A model generated the notes under the pieces. The model was given only the letters and a program-made list of their open reading frames with translations, was not told the origin of the DNA and searched no databases. DNA of 64,000 bases from assembly GCA_021904315.1 (NCBI GenBank), contig CM038910.1:5952001-6016000 (forward strand), in the 5' to 3' direction. This DNA comes from Sphagnum magellanicum. Taxonomy: Eukaryota; Streptophyta; Sphagnopsida; Sphagnales; Sphagnaceae. A program made the position numbers and the translations under genes. Shown here piece by piece: positions 1 through 13,471 of the stretch; position 1 is the first letter of the stretch, and each line of letters opens with the position of its first letter.

Positions 1-780
1 CACAACATAATTGTGAGGAACTTGGGGCATGCTCCCAGCTCTCAGCACTATAAGGGGTAGAGGGGCGTGTTGAAACTCCGGGATGGAACTAGGAAGAGGG
101 ACAAGCTATTCACTTACTTGAACCTACATCAAACCAATTAACAAGTTGGTTAGTTCACATTTTGGAGCACCCTTGGTGCTAGGACAAGTCATGGGCAACT
201 CTGGAGTCACTTGACTCACCATGGCCCAGACTCGGGGGGAAGCCACCACCTTCCCCCATATAGTATACTCTGTGCCTCTCTGCGGCAGTCACATCCGAAT
301 GGTTTTTTGTCCCGGGACTCCCAAGGAGGAGTCCTAAAATTGTCTCGGTTTGGATTCCCGGGACTTTGCACGATCATAACTCTTTGCTCAGACCTCCGAT
401 TGGGATGAAGTCTGAAGCAAAGTTGTAGTTCTCCTTGAGATCTTTTCAATAGTGTATCGCACTCCATTTGCACGCACCGGGGTCGGGTCGATTCCTGACT
501 TTTAGTGGTCAAGAGTCAAATTGCTCATTTGACTCATGGCCCTTCTTTTTGCCATAACTTGTGCTGCACATGTTCAAATGGTCCATACGAGGCCATTTTC
601 GACATCTACACTTCAATAACTTTCCAATGATATAGAGAACACCCCAATGCGAGGTGTTTTGACCTCTGCAATCGAACTCTGAAATTTCAGGAGTCTCGAA
701 GGACTTCCAAGTCCCCATTTCGGTAGTGTGAGTTTCATCCTCACACTTCTCTCAAAGTAGGGTTGCGACACCTACCTTCT
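1..780. other. GC-richer segment, possible LTR or UTR of a retroelement
   Basis: This stretch is visibly richer in G and C than the AT-rich DNA that follows and has no convincing open frame on either strand. Its texture, many short CCGG/CCGATTGGG-type words with no coding periodicity, resembles long LTRs or untranslated leaders of plant LTR retrotransposons. No TG...CA ends, primer-binding site or second copy can be shown in the window, because the left edge is cut off. The call rests on texture only. Confidence 0.25.
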
Positions 781-884
781 AAAACATACCATAAGCCATG
801 TGTAGGATGTGTTTGTGGTTTGATTGGTCTTGGCATATTTTTTTGAAGTTCAATAACATTGATTGTGGCTTTGCGGACCACATC

Positions 885-2600
885 CTGTCATTCGTCATCC
901 AATTTTAACTTCCTTTTGCCTTTGTCAAAAACCTTTTCTACATTTGATGTAATTCCTTTTGGTAAATTCAACTTTTTTTTTGTTCGCAATGGTTGTGCAA
1001 GTTCAGGCCAATGAGACAGGTCATAATTATCCCACCTATTGGTTAGAGAAGAGCCATGAAAGGTGTAGGTCTTGATAGCAAAGGAAGGGGAGCTACATCT
1101 TCTACAAATGTGATAGATGTTTTTTGCACTATAGCCATAAGTGGAGGTGGAATAGGGGTTGGAGATAAAAGAGGAGGTGGAATAAGATCAACTAAAGATG
1201 GAGGAAGAAGTGGAATAAGAGTTGAAGATGGAGGAAGAGGTGTAGATGGGGGAGGAAAAGGAAATGAATATGTTGGGATAATCTAAATAACTCTTCCCTT
1301 GGGACATGTGAAGAAGTAGGCACCATAGGAGTGTGTTTCATACCCTTGGGTTTTTTAGTTGAAACATTGGTATGTTCATCAAATTTGGTACCTTGCACAA
1401 TCCAAAAAAGGTTGAATCAATATTTATCAATGGAAAGATCGTATTGACAATACATATTACTTAATACATTAATACATAAAATCTAATAGATTGATTCATA
1501 TAATCCAATTTATTCCATGATATATTAATACATAATTTATACAAAGGCACATAAATTTGATCTAGTGATTTAATATACTGATACATTAAAACTTACATTA
1601 ATTTGGTACATTGATATACATTATTTTATATAATTAAACAATAGAAAGACATTGTAATGAACATTTTGCACCTTTGTAAATTTTGTGGGCTTTTGCATGT
1701 CTTTTTTCTTTGTAGACTTCAAGTTCATTTAACATCCAAGTTTGTCTCCTCTTCAATTCATGGTTCTTGTATTGATGTATACAATTTGATGCATAATTAC
1801 ATATAAATCGATGTGTACCACCTAATGCATAGAGTTGTATACATTGATAATATCCATAGTTTGTTACATTAATGCATATGTAGTATAAAAACCTTGAAAT
1901 TATAATAAGACAAAATGAGGTTGATTTCACACCTTTGTAGGTTTTGTGTGCCTTTTAGTAACTTTTTGCTTTGTAACCTTCACCTTATGATATGCCTCCT
2001 TTTCACATGTTGGTTCTTATATTGATACACAAAGTTCAATGCATTGAACATCAAATGTTACACATACGCTAATACTTGATGCATTGATACCTTTAATTTG
2101 ATACATTGATAAACATGTAGTTTGATATAATTGAAACAACAATAAAACAAAGCGAGGGAGCTCTTGCACCTTTTCTTTGCTTGATGATTCATATAGTTTC
2201 TTTGTGAGGCTCTTATGGTTTCGAGCTCCCTTAGATCTTTTTTTCTTCCCAAGTCCTTTTTCCAACATAGAAACATTTATAGTCACAACTTGCACATTTT
2301 TTTCCCTTGGTTGGATTCAAACATAGGATAAGGTTTCAAGATGAATTTGTTACTTTGTTCATCCAAGGCTTGGTTGTAACCTTGGATAGCTCAATGATGA
2401 CTAAGTTGGATCTTGTTGGAGAAAGATGCATGGCAATAACAACACTCAAAGATGTTTCTAATACCATCAAGTATTATAAAAGTGTAATGTTTTCTATTAT
2501 CATTACACTCTTATATCAGTTGGTGGATTTCGATCCAACCTTCGTAGGTGACATCAATTGCCTTCCCATCAATCTTAACGGAAAGATTTATTGATTTAAA
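885..2600 (-). pseudogene. Broken multi-block gene with Lys-rich mini-exons and a Pro-rich block, family unknown
   Basis: Read on the minus strand there are several open, coding-like blocks in changing frames. About 2590-2525 reads IDGKAIDVTYEGWIEIHQLI. About 2470-2340 contains IELSKVTTKPWMNKV. 2295-2168 is Lys-rich (GLGKKKRSKGARNHKSL). Two further Lys-rich blocks lie at 2015-1933 and 1765-1671. 1395-1290 reads STKKPKGMKHTPMVP. A proline-rich block spans about 1275-1040, and a final block about 1050-885 contains NYDLSHWPELAQPL and ends KLKLDDE then stop. Frameshifts separate several blocks, so I treat it as decayed, although introns could explain part of it. The plus-strand purine tract at 1142-1265 is the complement of the Pro-rich block. 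I do not recognise the family. It could be a transposon-encoded accessory or gag-like protein, or a host gene relic. Confidence 0.4.
1671..2168 (-). repeat. Repeated Lys-rich mini-exons, ~240-260 bp spacing
   Basis: Three Lys-rich coding blocks each end in an A-rich AAAG/GTG donor-like junction, near 2168, 1932 and 1670 on the minus strand. Two of them begin after nearly the same acceptor-like junction, AAG/AACCA, at 2016 and 1766. The block at 2015-1933 is fully open in one frame (KVTKQKVTKRHTKPTK). The pattern looks like exon duplication together with flanking intron sequence. Confidence 0.4.
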
Positions 2601-2759
2601 ATTTGACATCTTTATGAAAATTTTAAAAATTTAACAAAACTTATCAATCCAATTCATTGTGATATTGTTACATTATGCAATTGTGATACATTATGTAACA
2701 TAACCACATATTATACATTTAAACACTAAAGAGATACATCTAAACACTAAAGTGATACA

Positions 2760-3060
2760 TTGAAACACATAATTTTGATAACAAATCCATGGAAATATAA
2801 TCATTCTTTTAAAGAATGGAGCTCTATAAGAGATTTTGATCTATTGGTTAAGATGATCAATTTTAGCAAGCAAGAAATTGAATCTAAAATGCAACATGAC
2901 AAAACTAATGAAAGAATTTTGAACCAATCACAAACAAATCCAATTGCTTACATGAAAAAAGAAGTCTAAGAATCAAAAAGGTTGGGAATGGTATAAGTTG
3001 GAGAAAGGAACTTGAAGCATGGATATTGAAATGGAATGTTTTAAGGTCCATAGGTAAGCC
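2760..3060 (+). other. Short coding-like remnant, unknown
   Basis: A 69-codon open frame (2760-2969, with KQEIESKMQHDKTNERIL) is followed in another frame by NQKGWEWYKLEKG and a donor-like AG/GTAAGCC near 3052. This could be a decayed exon, but no family is recognised and it may be chance in AT-rich DNA. Confidence 0.2.
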
Positions 3061-3656
3061 AACAACATAAAGATAAGTAGAAAGGAAATTTCATGAGTGC
3101 CAAATTTGATTTGTGTGAAATCCTTGTGAGGTAAAAAAATTACTACATTTTATAGTATACATCTGAAGTATATAATAATCAACCCAATATATGGGCAAAC
3201 CACTATACAAAAATTAAATCTTGAGATTTTGTCACATTATCATAATCAACAAGAAGATTTTGTAACGATGTTGGTTAACATTTGAGAAACATTAAGCTAT
3301 GACAAGATTGGGGTGAAAACATGAATAGGTGGACTATTTGGCTAATCACACTTGTAATTTATTTTTATTAGATACAAATGTAAAATTTAAAACCATATTC
3401 AAAATGAACATTGTCAATTTTTCAATTATTCATGTTGTCATAGACTTTAATGGGAATCATTATAAAAATATTGGATGAATTTTAAGAATATTATAGACTT
3501 GTAATGGACTTTTAAAATGACAACACTACATTTGTCACACACAAAAATGAAAAATGTGGATTCAAAAAATATGTCAAAGTAGTGTCAAAATAATAAAATA
3601 AAATAAAGCATCATCAAATGAAAAATTTATTAGTAAAGTGCATTGACACTTTGATA

Positions 3657-3677
3657 ATATATATATATATATATATT
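3657..3677. repeat. (AT)n microsatellite
   Basis: An uninterrupted run of AT dinucleotides in AT-rich intergenic DNA. Confidence 0.9.
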
Positions 3678-4947
3678 TTAACTTTTAAAATTTTTAATTA
3701 TGTGATTGTAGTAAATTTTTATCCTTGAAAGTCCATTTCACATTAAAAATTTTAATAGTTTGCATGGATTTTTTTATCAATCACATCTTTAAGGATATTC
3801 ATAAGTTGTCTTACTATTAATATTTATGATTAAAAACATAGGTGATAATTGTTTGATAATTGTTAAAATTGCAAAAAATAAAATCACTAGTGTTAAACAT
3901 CTCTTAACACCACTTTTGAACCACCTAACCATGCTTTCACTCATTGGTCAAAAACCCCAAAAAGAACATAGAGTTGTTGTCAACATACATACAACATAAT
4001 AAAAACCATGGGTGGCCAAAGATGTTCAACACTCTTAATTGATGCAACAACAATTTGTCTATGATGTATCGTTTCTTGCTACATTATGTAAAATAATAGG
4101 CAAGTTTATAATTTGATGACATGAGGCATAATGTGTGCACATGATCGTTAGGTGCAATTCTCAAAGGAATAAAAGCAACAAACACAATTAAACCAACAAG
4201 AAATAAACACAACTTGTGGTTGATATAGTCAAATTGAAATATATCTCCTTTAGATGGCCAATACCTTAGCCTTCAAAAAATGCTTTGTTCACTCAAAAGA
4301 AAGAATTATCTTTGCAATTTGTTCGATCATCACATCAACTCCCAACTGCATAAAACAACTAACACTATTCCAAAGACTATAATATGCTAGACTTACCATC
4401 CAATAGGCAAGCTTAAGTGGTAGAGATGTTTTAACCTTTGATGGTGCCTAAAACCCTAAAAAGGTACACAAATGTTTTAGTGCAAGCACATATTGGTTTC
4501 AAAATGTTCATTCAAAATGACCCATTTTAAAGAGCAAATAAATTGGGTGACTAAATATACCACACAACTTTTCTAAAATTGTTCCTAAAGTTATAAGTAC
4601 AATTTCAAAGAAGGTATTACTTTTAAATGACTAACAAGCATAGTAGGGTATTCTAACAATATTAAATCACATACCTTCTTTGAAATTGTTCTTTAATTGG
4701 CTACATGTGATTAGGATCTATTGTTCTCCTTCGGATGGCTTTCACATTTTAGCCATTTACCTAAAGGCAAAAAGAAAAGGCTTAAATGAAAACCATTATT
4801 TATCCAGAAAATATACACAACACAATGAATTAATACATTTTGTGGGTTAAATTATGTGTAACACTTATAGGCAATGGGTGACAACCCTCCACAAAAATCA
4901 CATGTGGGTAGTATAAGATTTTTTTATTTGTAAAGTTGGAAGTTAAA

Positions 4948-4972
4948 GGGGGAAGGGGGGGGGGTGGGGGGG
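4948..4972 (+). repeat. Poly-G tract with G-quadruplex potential
   Basis: G5, G10 and G7 runs are separated by AA and T, on the plus strand of an otherwise AT-rich region. The run lengths would allow an intramolecular G-quadruplex. Confidence 0.7.
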
Positions 4973-7900
4973 TTGAATAAACAAGGTGGTGTTGCAAGTT
5001 GTCAAATTAGAGCAACTCCATTAATGCTCAATATGTGACCTTGCAAATTGAAATTAAATGAAATCAAAACATGTTTGGTACAACAAAATGGTTTTGGCCC
5101 AACATTTCAACATAATTTGTTGGTAAATGGCACAACAAAGCCTAACACCTACCAAAAAAAATATAATAAACATGATATGAGTACTATTCCATGTTTCCAA
5201 TTGTCAAATCATCATGGTGGTTTGCTATTTGTAGTCCCCCACCTATTTAGTTTTATGGGTATGGTGGAGAAAAATAAATATTTAAACTTGGATGGTTTTG
5301 TAGGGTCATATATTGAGCACCACTTAAGATGGTTTAGGTTCAACAATTTATCACAATTAAGACAAATTTCATGACAAAGGAATTCACATTGTCTAGTTCA
5401 AACTAATGTTTTCATCTCATTTACCACATGGAAAAAGATGATGTCAACTCAATCTTCAATAGTTGTCCACCCTTGCAAATCAACAACCACATACATAATT
5501 TCTCTAAGAAAAATTATGGGTGATTAAATTTATTTTCTTTCTTTTGAATGTCCAGTCATGTTGATAGTCATTCTAAGAAATGTAAGTGGACATGGATATG
5601 GTGGTATTGGGTGAAAGCACACTAAGGGTGAGCCACATTTGTTCAAAAAAATGATGTATAACAAATATTATAGTACACAATAAGCTAAAATCTTGATGGC
5701 ATCTTTTGGTTATCCTAAACACAAGTAAAAAATTTTAAAATTTGCACGACAACATTTTGGAATTGAAAGTTCATTTTGAGTCAAGATGGATCTTGATCCA
5801 ATGTTTAGATGAGACGGATTTAAAAAAATCAATGTACATAAAATATATAACTTACAATTTTTTCAACAACCATAGGGCCTCATGTTTATGGTTCATGAAA
5901 CATTACCAAACATAAGAAAATTGAAAAAAATAATGCAATGCCCATCTATAAATTCTCCTCCTCTTTGATATGGTAGTGTTTTTTTCCTAAAAAGAAAATA
6001 CGATTATGCATTCATTGCTATACAAATGAAAAAAAATTAAATTTAAACTTAAATTGAATGAAATTTCATCCAATAGCTTTAAATTTTAAATTTTTCTTAG
6101 ATTTAATTGATGTATATCAATATCATACATGATTAAAAAAAATTCACCCAAAAATACCATCCACAACCCTAATTTTTGAAATATATATTCAAATTTTCAA
6201 ACTTCGTGACGAATATTATTTTGTCACAAATATATTCCATATGTTCAAATTCTTCCATGTTTGTTGGATTTTTCAAAGTAATTAATTAGATTAAATATAA
6301 ATTTAATCATATTTACTTGAAATCAACAAAAATAATTCAAGATGTGATGTTCATACGTTAGCAAAAACATTAATTGTATTTGTGATTACAAATTTTGAGG
6401 GGCTTAGTGTGTTTTCACCTTATTGTGCATTGAAATAAAATACCATTGTAGGGTTTTTTTGATGTTATTTACCCCTTTTGAGCTTGCCGATAACCCCCTC
6501 TTGACAACCTTTTTTATTTTGTTGAGAACCTCTTGCCTAGCTTGCAACCCCTCCCAACTACCCCTTCTTGAGCTTGCCAATGGCCCCCTCCTAATGACAC
6601 CCTTTTGATCATGTTGATAGCTCTTGAGCTTACAATTGACCCCTCCTCTTGAAACTATAATGCCACAAATTTCCCTTCAATCATTGATCATGAAGACAAA
6701 ACCATTAACTAATGTTTCCATGTTGACCAAACCTTATGGTTAATGGTCTTTACACAACACCTTGGTTTGCAACACCACCCATTGACTGACCACAAGGACA
6801 AGACGTTCATCCCACACACAAAATGTTACACATGGACAAAACTGTGAGAGAAGAGAGAAAGAAAATGGGGGTGACATTTTAACACACCTCTTTGACACTA
6901 TGGAAGAAAAGTAAAATGGTGTGGTTATGTTGCAGAGTGTGCCTCCTTATGAATTCATCCAAAGCAAATAGAAACAACAAAACAAACCCATAAATGTTGA
7001 AGGCAAAGATCCTCCGACCACCCTAAACCCTAATTGGGGTTTTTCTAACCTTTTGTTCTTTCATTTTTTATAAAAATTAACTATATTTACATTTTTAAAT
7101 AAAATTTCCATGGTTAAAACCCATTAAATAACATGTCAACTAACATTAATGTTAATGTTATTTGTATCACATTAATATCAATGTTATTTGTAAAATTCCA
7201 TGCTTAAAACCCATTTTCTTTGTATCACTTTGGCTTCGACACAAATTTGACCCAAAAAAAGATTGCATGTTATGGTCACATAAACACTTATGTCATGTCA
7301 TGCATTAGTATCATGCCCCAAGATATAATGGAAATGTCATGACACCATTTATCAATGTAATTCATGATACAACCTTCAATGCAACATAATTACCCCATGA
7401 ACCTTCAAAGTAAGAAACATATTCACCCTTTCCCAACATTTTTAAGAAATTTGTGTAGGGTAGGGCCCTGTTCTAAGCTCTTGCCATCAAAACATGGTGA
7501 TCGTTTTAAGCTTGGGTTGAAAAACCATTTGTAGTTATGTCAATTCATCTAGAACTTTCCTTTTACAACGTTTCTCTTTAAAACCTTTTTCACATAAAGT
7601 ATATCATGGATTAAACATCCTTGCAATAGTTTGCATACATAATATTCTTGAACAAGTGTTAAATTTCAAACTTTCAATGCCCTTCAATGCAATCTAGCCC
7701 TAGTAAGGCAAGGTGAAAATTTGTGGGACCTTTCACATGTGATTGGCAACTTTATTTTGGAATCTTTCAATGGAGGTCTTTGAAGACTAAAGGTTCATAT
7801 TGTCTTTCCTTTCATCATCAACATTTTTTTAGACAAGTCCCCATCACTTTCCAAAAGATGTTAGCTTCTACCACTTTAAATCAAACAATCATATTGGGCT

Positions 7901-8107
7901 TAGTAGGCTTGTAGCTTCTACATTCTCACTCTTGTTTATCTCTCACCCATTCCAATCTATTACTCCTAGTAATGCCAATGGCCTTTCAATTTTCATTCTT
8001 TATGGATCCATTTCCTATTTTCATTTTTGATTTATTATTGGGTGTTGGTAGTTGAATAATGATTTTTGTTATGGCTTTTGGGAATTATAATTCAAAATGT
8101 GGCAAGT

Positions 8108-8384
8108 TAAGGGCAACTTTCCATCGAGTAATTGCACCTTTGGCTTTGGAATCTCTATTTACTTTTCATTAACATAAAATTCTCAAGTTTAAAGTGTAAT
8201 TGAAAATGTAAATAAGATTCCTTTCCATTAACATTAAATTCCCAAGCTAAATGTGTAGCTAGGGTTGGTCCTATAATGTGGGTCTTACAAATTTGAACCC
8301 CAAATCTTGGGCATATGGAATCAAAACTGATAAGTTCAAATTTCAAAATGGAAAGTGTAAATATTCACTGGGAAGTTGCCCTTA
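8108..8384. mobile_element. MITE-like element, 277 bp
   Basis: The left end (8108-8123, TAAGGGCAACTTTCCA) and right end (8369-8384, TGGGAAGTTGCCCTTA) are inverted repeats of each other with about one mismatch. The interior carries a ~60-bp direct duplication around CATTAACAT (near 8165 and 8228) and no transposase coding. Bounding TA/TTA dinucleotides fit a Tourist- or Stowaway-type insertion, but the target duplication is too short to prove. Confidence 0.5.
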
Positions 8385-9600
8385 TTGCCCTTACATTCGC
8401 CTGGTGCAAAACCACTAAAATACATCACAAACTTCCAATATCATGAAATTTCATTAGAATTTGTGTGAAAATTGTAAAACAATATGTTTGTGCAAAATCT
8501 ATGGGTTTCAAAGTGTAAAACTACCATGAAAAATATTTACATTAGTTTTATATAAATGATGTGTCTTTCCTACTTATGATATTTCGATGTGAAGTATGTA
8601 TGCTTTACATTTTAACTAAATATATGCAATTATTGTGATATAATTTTGCATAAAATTAAGCAAATTTTAAATATTAAACATGAACATTTACATATATCAT
8701 TCAAAAATAATGTTTCATTCATTTGAATATGTACAAACATCATTCATATTAACCATAACATGGAATCCGCACAATTTTTATATAAACCTATAAAAATTAA
8801 ATTTGGCACAAAATTTGTATGAACAGATGAAACTTGATAAGTTTGTGATGTAAGGCTTTGTTCTTGCTACAATAATAGTTTGTTTCCATTGGAGAAGTGC
8901 AAATGTGGTGAAAATTTGCAATTAATCGTGTTAGGAATTATGAGAACACATGTTTGTAGTAAAAATATCATATGCCATTGTACGGTGAGTCATAGTTTGA
9001 CTCACAACTCTTAGAGCTCTTGCAATTGGTTAATTGGTCAATGTTTTGACTAGTAAAACTATGACATGATTGCAACTTGAACTAGTTGAAAAAACATAGT
9101 GAAAGGCTATTGTGATCATAACAACCTAATTGAAAGATGTCCTAAGTAATTTTTGTTTAGTTGGTGATCAAACTTTTTTTCATTTTGGTGATGGAGCATT
9201 AGTGGAAAATCTCAAAAATCTAGGAAAAAAATGTGATTGAACACTAAGAACATGTTTCAATATGGTGAACTCTTTTTGGAGTGTGATCAAATTCAACATA
9301 ATTTACAAAAGAATATTTTATTTTAAACTATTTTAGGTGCAATTTTGCATGAGTATACCAAAAAAAGGCTATTGGCAATATATTGTTAGAAAGAAGAATT
9401 TTAAATCAAAATATTATATAAAAAAAAGTGATTTTGGAGGTTTTCAATCACCAAAAGTGAGAGAAACAATCACCAGATTCATATATGTGATTTTCAATGG
9501 GTAGCTAAATATATAAAAGGATGATTAAAAGGTTTGTACTTTATTTCTGGTTTATAGCCAGATTTGGTTAAATCTTTCTATGGATGATCGCCACTTTAAC
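8385..9600. other. AT-rich intergenic DNA
   Basis: Nothing coding is visible. There is a small hairpin at 8985-9005 (GTGAGTCA stem with a 5-nt loop). Confidence 0.5.
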
Positions 9601-10029
9601 TACAAATAGAAATTCCTAAAAAAAAAAAAACTGATCCTAAGACTTATATCATCCCTCCCTTGATGTGCCTGTACCAATGTGTCCTTCACTTTAAATTAAG
9701 TTTGAAAGGGTTGCATCATTAGTAGGATTTAGTAAACAAGCTTGTGAACAAACAGCTCATTGCGGAACAATTGTGCCTTTAGTATGTCAAGTTTCAACTG
9801 GCAACAATTGAAATAGGAAATTATCCATGGAGTAGGGCAACACCCCAGGAGCAGGGCAGCTCCTGAGGCTTCTCAGTCATTGCTGAAATAAGTTCCCTCC
9901 GAGGTGGAGCTGAGGAGCACTTATTTAAGGAATGCCCTTCTCTGAGGTTGTTAAGTGAAGTAAAGCACGGATGGAAAATTTTGTTTCCAATGATACCAAG
10001 TGGGTATCACTGGAAATTTTTTTATTAAG

Positions 10030-10090
10030 AATGACTTTCTTGCTGGAGCAGGTATTCTGCTTTTCAAAACGCCTCGCCATTGGCAGAGGA
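10030..10090 (-). repeat. Dispersed repeat with internal hairpin, copy 1
   Basis: Read on the minus strand this contains GCGTTTTGAAAAGC followed by CTGCTCCAGCAAG. It resembles plus-strand sequence at 22518-22575 and 46110-46165, where GGCA/TGCC or GCACTTT/AAAGTGC arms flank TTGAAAA. It is probably an end fragment of one transposon family. Confidence 0.4.
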
Positions 10091-10477
10091 AAAGTTCTAC
10101 TTGGTAACATGCCCTATAAATACTCTAGAAATTTTCTACGGGTGCTTTATTTTCCCAAAAATTGAACTTCCAGTTCACCTGTAACACCTGGTGAACATTC
10201 AGCAAAATGAGAGACAGAATGAAAACTACATGGTTCTGTAGTCTCTCCCTTACAAGAAGAGTGAATAAAGACTATATAACTTATTGCTGTAATACCAAAG
10301 GTCAGTCATTGTGAGCGCAACTTGAGGAAAGTTTGAAATCAGGAGCTTACCCTATTACATTGGCAACTTTAACATTAAGTATATTATTTTCAAAAATATT
10401 GAAATTTTTATAAATAAATTCTTCAAATAACAAAACATTTCAAGCGGAATTCCAGACCCAGTACCGTAATTGGAGGA

Positions 10478-10503
10478 GCACTCAACGCCTCAACGTTGAG
10501 TGC
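10478..10503. repeat. Perfect 10-bp-stem hairpin
   Basis: GCACTCAACG (10478-10487) and CGTTGAGTGC (10494-10503) are perfect inverted repeats around a 6-nt loop. The surrounding sequence is non-coding, so no role is assigned. Confidence 0.8.
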
Positions 10504-11902
10504 TGAGCGGCTTGTGGCAACCACAGAACTCTCGAATGGACTCAGCAGGTCAAATTCGGAGGACAGAGAACACATGCCGAAGTCATTACAGATAAAAGGT
10601 TAGGAGTTAGGAGTAGGTGCCGATTGTAGGCTAGACGTAAGCCCTTAGAATTTAAAGCTGGGAAAGCATCCAAGTACTGTGACAACGAACCCAATTCTTC
10701 TAGGGAGCAATTATCAAGAGTAATTCAAGTCCCTCCTATACAGTTTCCCTTATGTCAGCAGAACCCCTTGGTTTGGCCAAAGTTCATGCATAGAGTGCTG
10801 TCTTTGAAACTCCAGCACCCCCACCTGCATAAATAAGGGCCTACGATGAGGCAATAGCTGACTCTGGCCTTGCATTTTGAGAATGTCATCCACACAAGGG
10901 CATTTGTAAAGCATGCCATGGAGTTCAGCACGAACCCAAAACACACCTACACAATGAGGAATAGGAGTAGGAGGGTTCTTACACCTACTCCCTAGACCCC
11001 TCCTAATCTTAAGGGATAGGCAGACCTAAGTGTAACAATCTGTCAATCTTAAGGAGGAGGCCAAACTGGCAGGCATTCCATCTTTTGAAACTCTGCCCAA
11101 ACAGCAGAGGAAAACATACACAGGGTAATATACCTATTATTACACTAAGAAACTGGATCAGGTCTCTATGAATAATAAATGTGCATACAATGCCATGTAC
11201 ACCTATGGTGGCTATACTAGTCTAGATTAAGGCTGAGGCAATCAGACTGCAAGACCATCAACAGAGCCAACAGCAGGAGATTCAAAATACAGGAAATTCT
11301 TGCAAAGCAGCCACCGTTCTAGCAAACAAAAGCCATAGAAACCTTGAAGCCTTGTGGCCCTCTTCCTTAGCCCCAAACCAGTGTTGGCTGTATCTCACTC
11401 TGTTTCAGTATGAAGCACAGATGATATATGTTCACCATTAAAGATTTATGTGCACAGGTTATCATTCTCACTCTTAAGGAGTAGGCTTAAGAATCCTTTA
11501 TGGCTTTTGAGCTACATATGTTTAGTCTCATGATAATGTTAGTTTTGTGATTCGTGAGGGATAAGCCCATTCCTGGGGGACATTCCCAAAATGTGGGTGA
11601 GACTTGGCTACCCCATCATCCAAGGACCCTTATTTTGCGAACACCCTGACCTGCGGGTATACCCTACACATTTTGTGGTAGGTAAAGCCCTAGGCCATTA
11701 TTGAAACAAAAGACACCAAGGCAGGAGTTGAGGGTGTGTCCTATATTGCAGTAATGCCCTGGTCCTTGGGCTTTATTACATAAGTAAAAACAAAGCAAAT
11801 TTTTTTTTCTTGAAATAGTCGAGGCTTCATGAAAATCAGGTGGGCTTTATGAAGAGCCTAAATCCAACATAGCAAATGTTATAGCTGCTGTCGTATGGAG
11901 AT

Positions 11903-11933
11903 AATCTTGTGCTGGGTACAATCTTGTGCTGGG
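11903..11933 (+). repeat. 17-bp tandem duplication
   Basis: AATCTTGTGCTGGG occurs at 11903 and again at 11920, in tandem, in non-coding sequence. Confidence 0.85.
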
Positions 11934-13213
11934 AACGTGCCCTTCATTGACACTGACAAAAATCTGTCAGGTTTCTATAATTAGTTAAGTATTGTTTACT
12001 CTTGAATTATATGATTGAATCAGTTGGGCAACTACAAGTCCTTGTTGAAAACCATATTGCTCATCTCTACCCTGTTGCATCCTTACTTAAAGCTCTAGAA
12101 GGAGGTCAGAGGAGAAACAATTTGATATCTCATTTATTTCAAAAATCTGTTCTAACTAATTTGTTTAAGTTATTTCATATTTTCTTGTTGTGCAATCTTT
12201 GGTTACATTGTTATGTGAAGTAATATAAATTTAATTACTTGTTAAATCACAATATTTAAAAATATTTTCATTTGAACTTCAATGATAATCACGAGCTAAA
12301 CATTCAAAATATAAGTGTCATGGCATGACCCTAGTGCATTTCACAACTTTTTGAATTTTCTCCCAGAACTTTTTTCCACTTCTTACCCCCATCATACAGG
12401 CAGTATCAAATCTGGCAGCAAGGATTTTCATAAACATTTTACCTTGAGGTTAAGTAAATGACAAAGGACTACAAATTTAGATTGGATTGCCTTGTTATAG
12501 AACTTATGAAAAACTCTCTAATCATGGGCATACTTCAAACAAGTGCATTTTCATCTTCAACTTGTAATTGTGGCCTTCAAAGGTTGTTCAAGGACTGGTC
12601 TAAAGATCTTAATATGTTTCACAGCAATCTCACTTTTTTCCTTCTAAAGGGTTTGCACCTTATCACAAAGAGATATGTTTGTTGCTGCATCTTGTGACTC
12701 ATATAGTCTTCTTCATGCTTCCCACGCATCATGGGCTCATGTGCAGGACTGAATAGGAAACATTAGACATTATCCAGACAGTTTGTTATGATGGCAAAAA
12801 GAGAGAGGTCTCTTTAGTACATTGAGCAAGAAATACCTGCATTTGTGGTTGGCAGTAACTGCACACCAATATTCATTGGTTGTACCTAAGTACCTCTGAC
12901 TATAGACCACTTTTTTTTTCATCAAGGCTAAATAATTTCATGCACGAATGTAAGTTCCATCAAATTATTGGAATATATTTTAAGTAATTCAACTAAGAAA
13001 AATGTATCTTTTGTTGCATTATTCTTCGTGGTGGTCTTCATTCCTTACAAGTAAAACATGGCCAAACAATTGTTGTATCAGTTCCCACCAAACAAAAATA
13101 AACATGACAAGAATGGAGGTTCATCATGCAAATGTGAGCTTCAAGTTTGTGGTCCACAATTAGTTCAATATTTGTCGACCAATAGAGTTCAGTAAATTAT
13201 TTGAGAATGCATG

Positions 13214-13471
13214 CTATGCTATCTCTTTGTTTTCCACTTCTATTCTTAATGACTTGCAATTGTTTTCTACACCAGTTTCTTTGAACAAATAATTTAGTAT
13301 GTCTGTATGGCAAATCTGAGGACAGTCATAGTGTAGGGCTAACACATTTGAAGATTCAGGTGTAAAGGTCGGGGTTGAGAAATTGAGCTTACCGCTCAGA
13401 TTTGGGGTTTCAGCTGTGATTGGTTTTGTGCTATTTTGAGTGATGAGGATCAAACAAGACAATGTTAACAT
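13214..13471 (-). other. 85-codon open frame, possible exon remnant
   Basis: The minus-strand frame begins with ATG and has fairly even codon use, with PNLSGKLNFSTPTFTPESS and a central ALHYDCPQICHTDIL. No family is recognised, no splice partners are obvious, and it lies in TE-rich sequence. It could be a chance frame or a decayed exon. Confidence 0.2.

Larger units (their letters stand above)
3061..8107. other. AT-rich intergenic DNA
   Basis: No gene is supported here. The stretch contains an (AT)n run at 3657-3677 and a G-run at 4948-4972. A 108-codon plus-strand frame at 5048-5374 has no recognisable motif and I judge it chance or very old debris. A minus-strand coding-like patch near 4400-4270 also has no family. 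Confidence 0.5.

Noticed and set aside
5048..5374. 108-codon plus-strand frame
   Set aside because: No motif, no homologue recalled, AT-rich context; likely chance.
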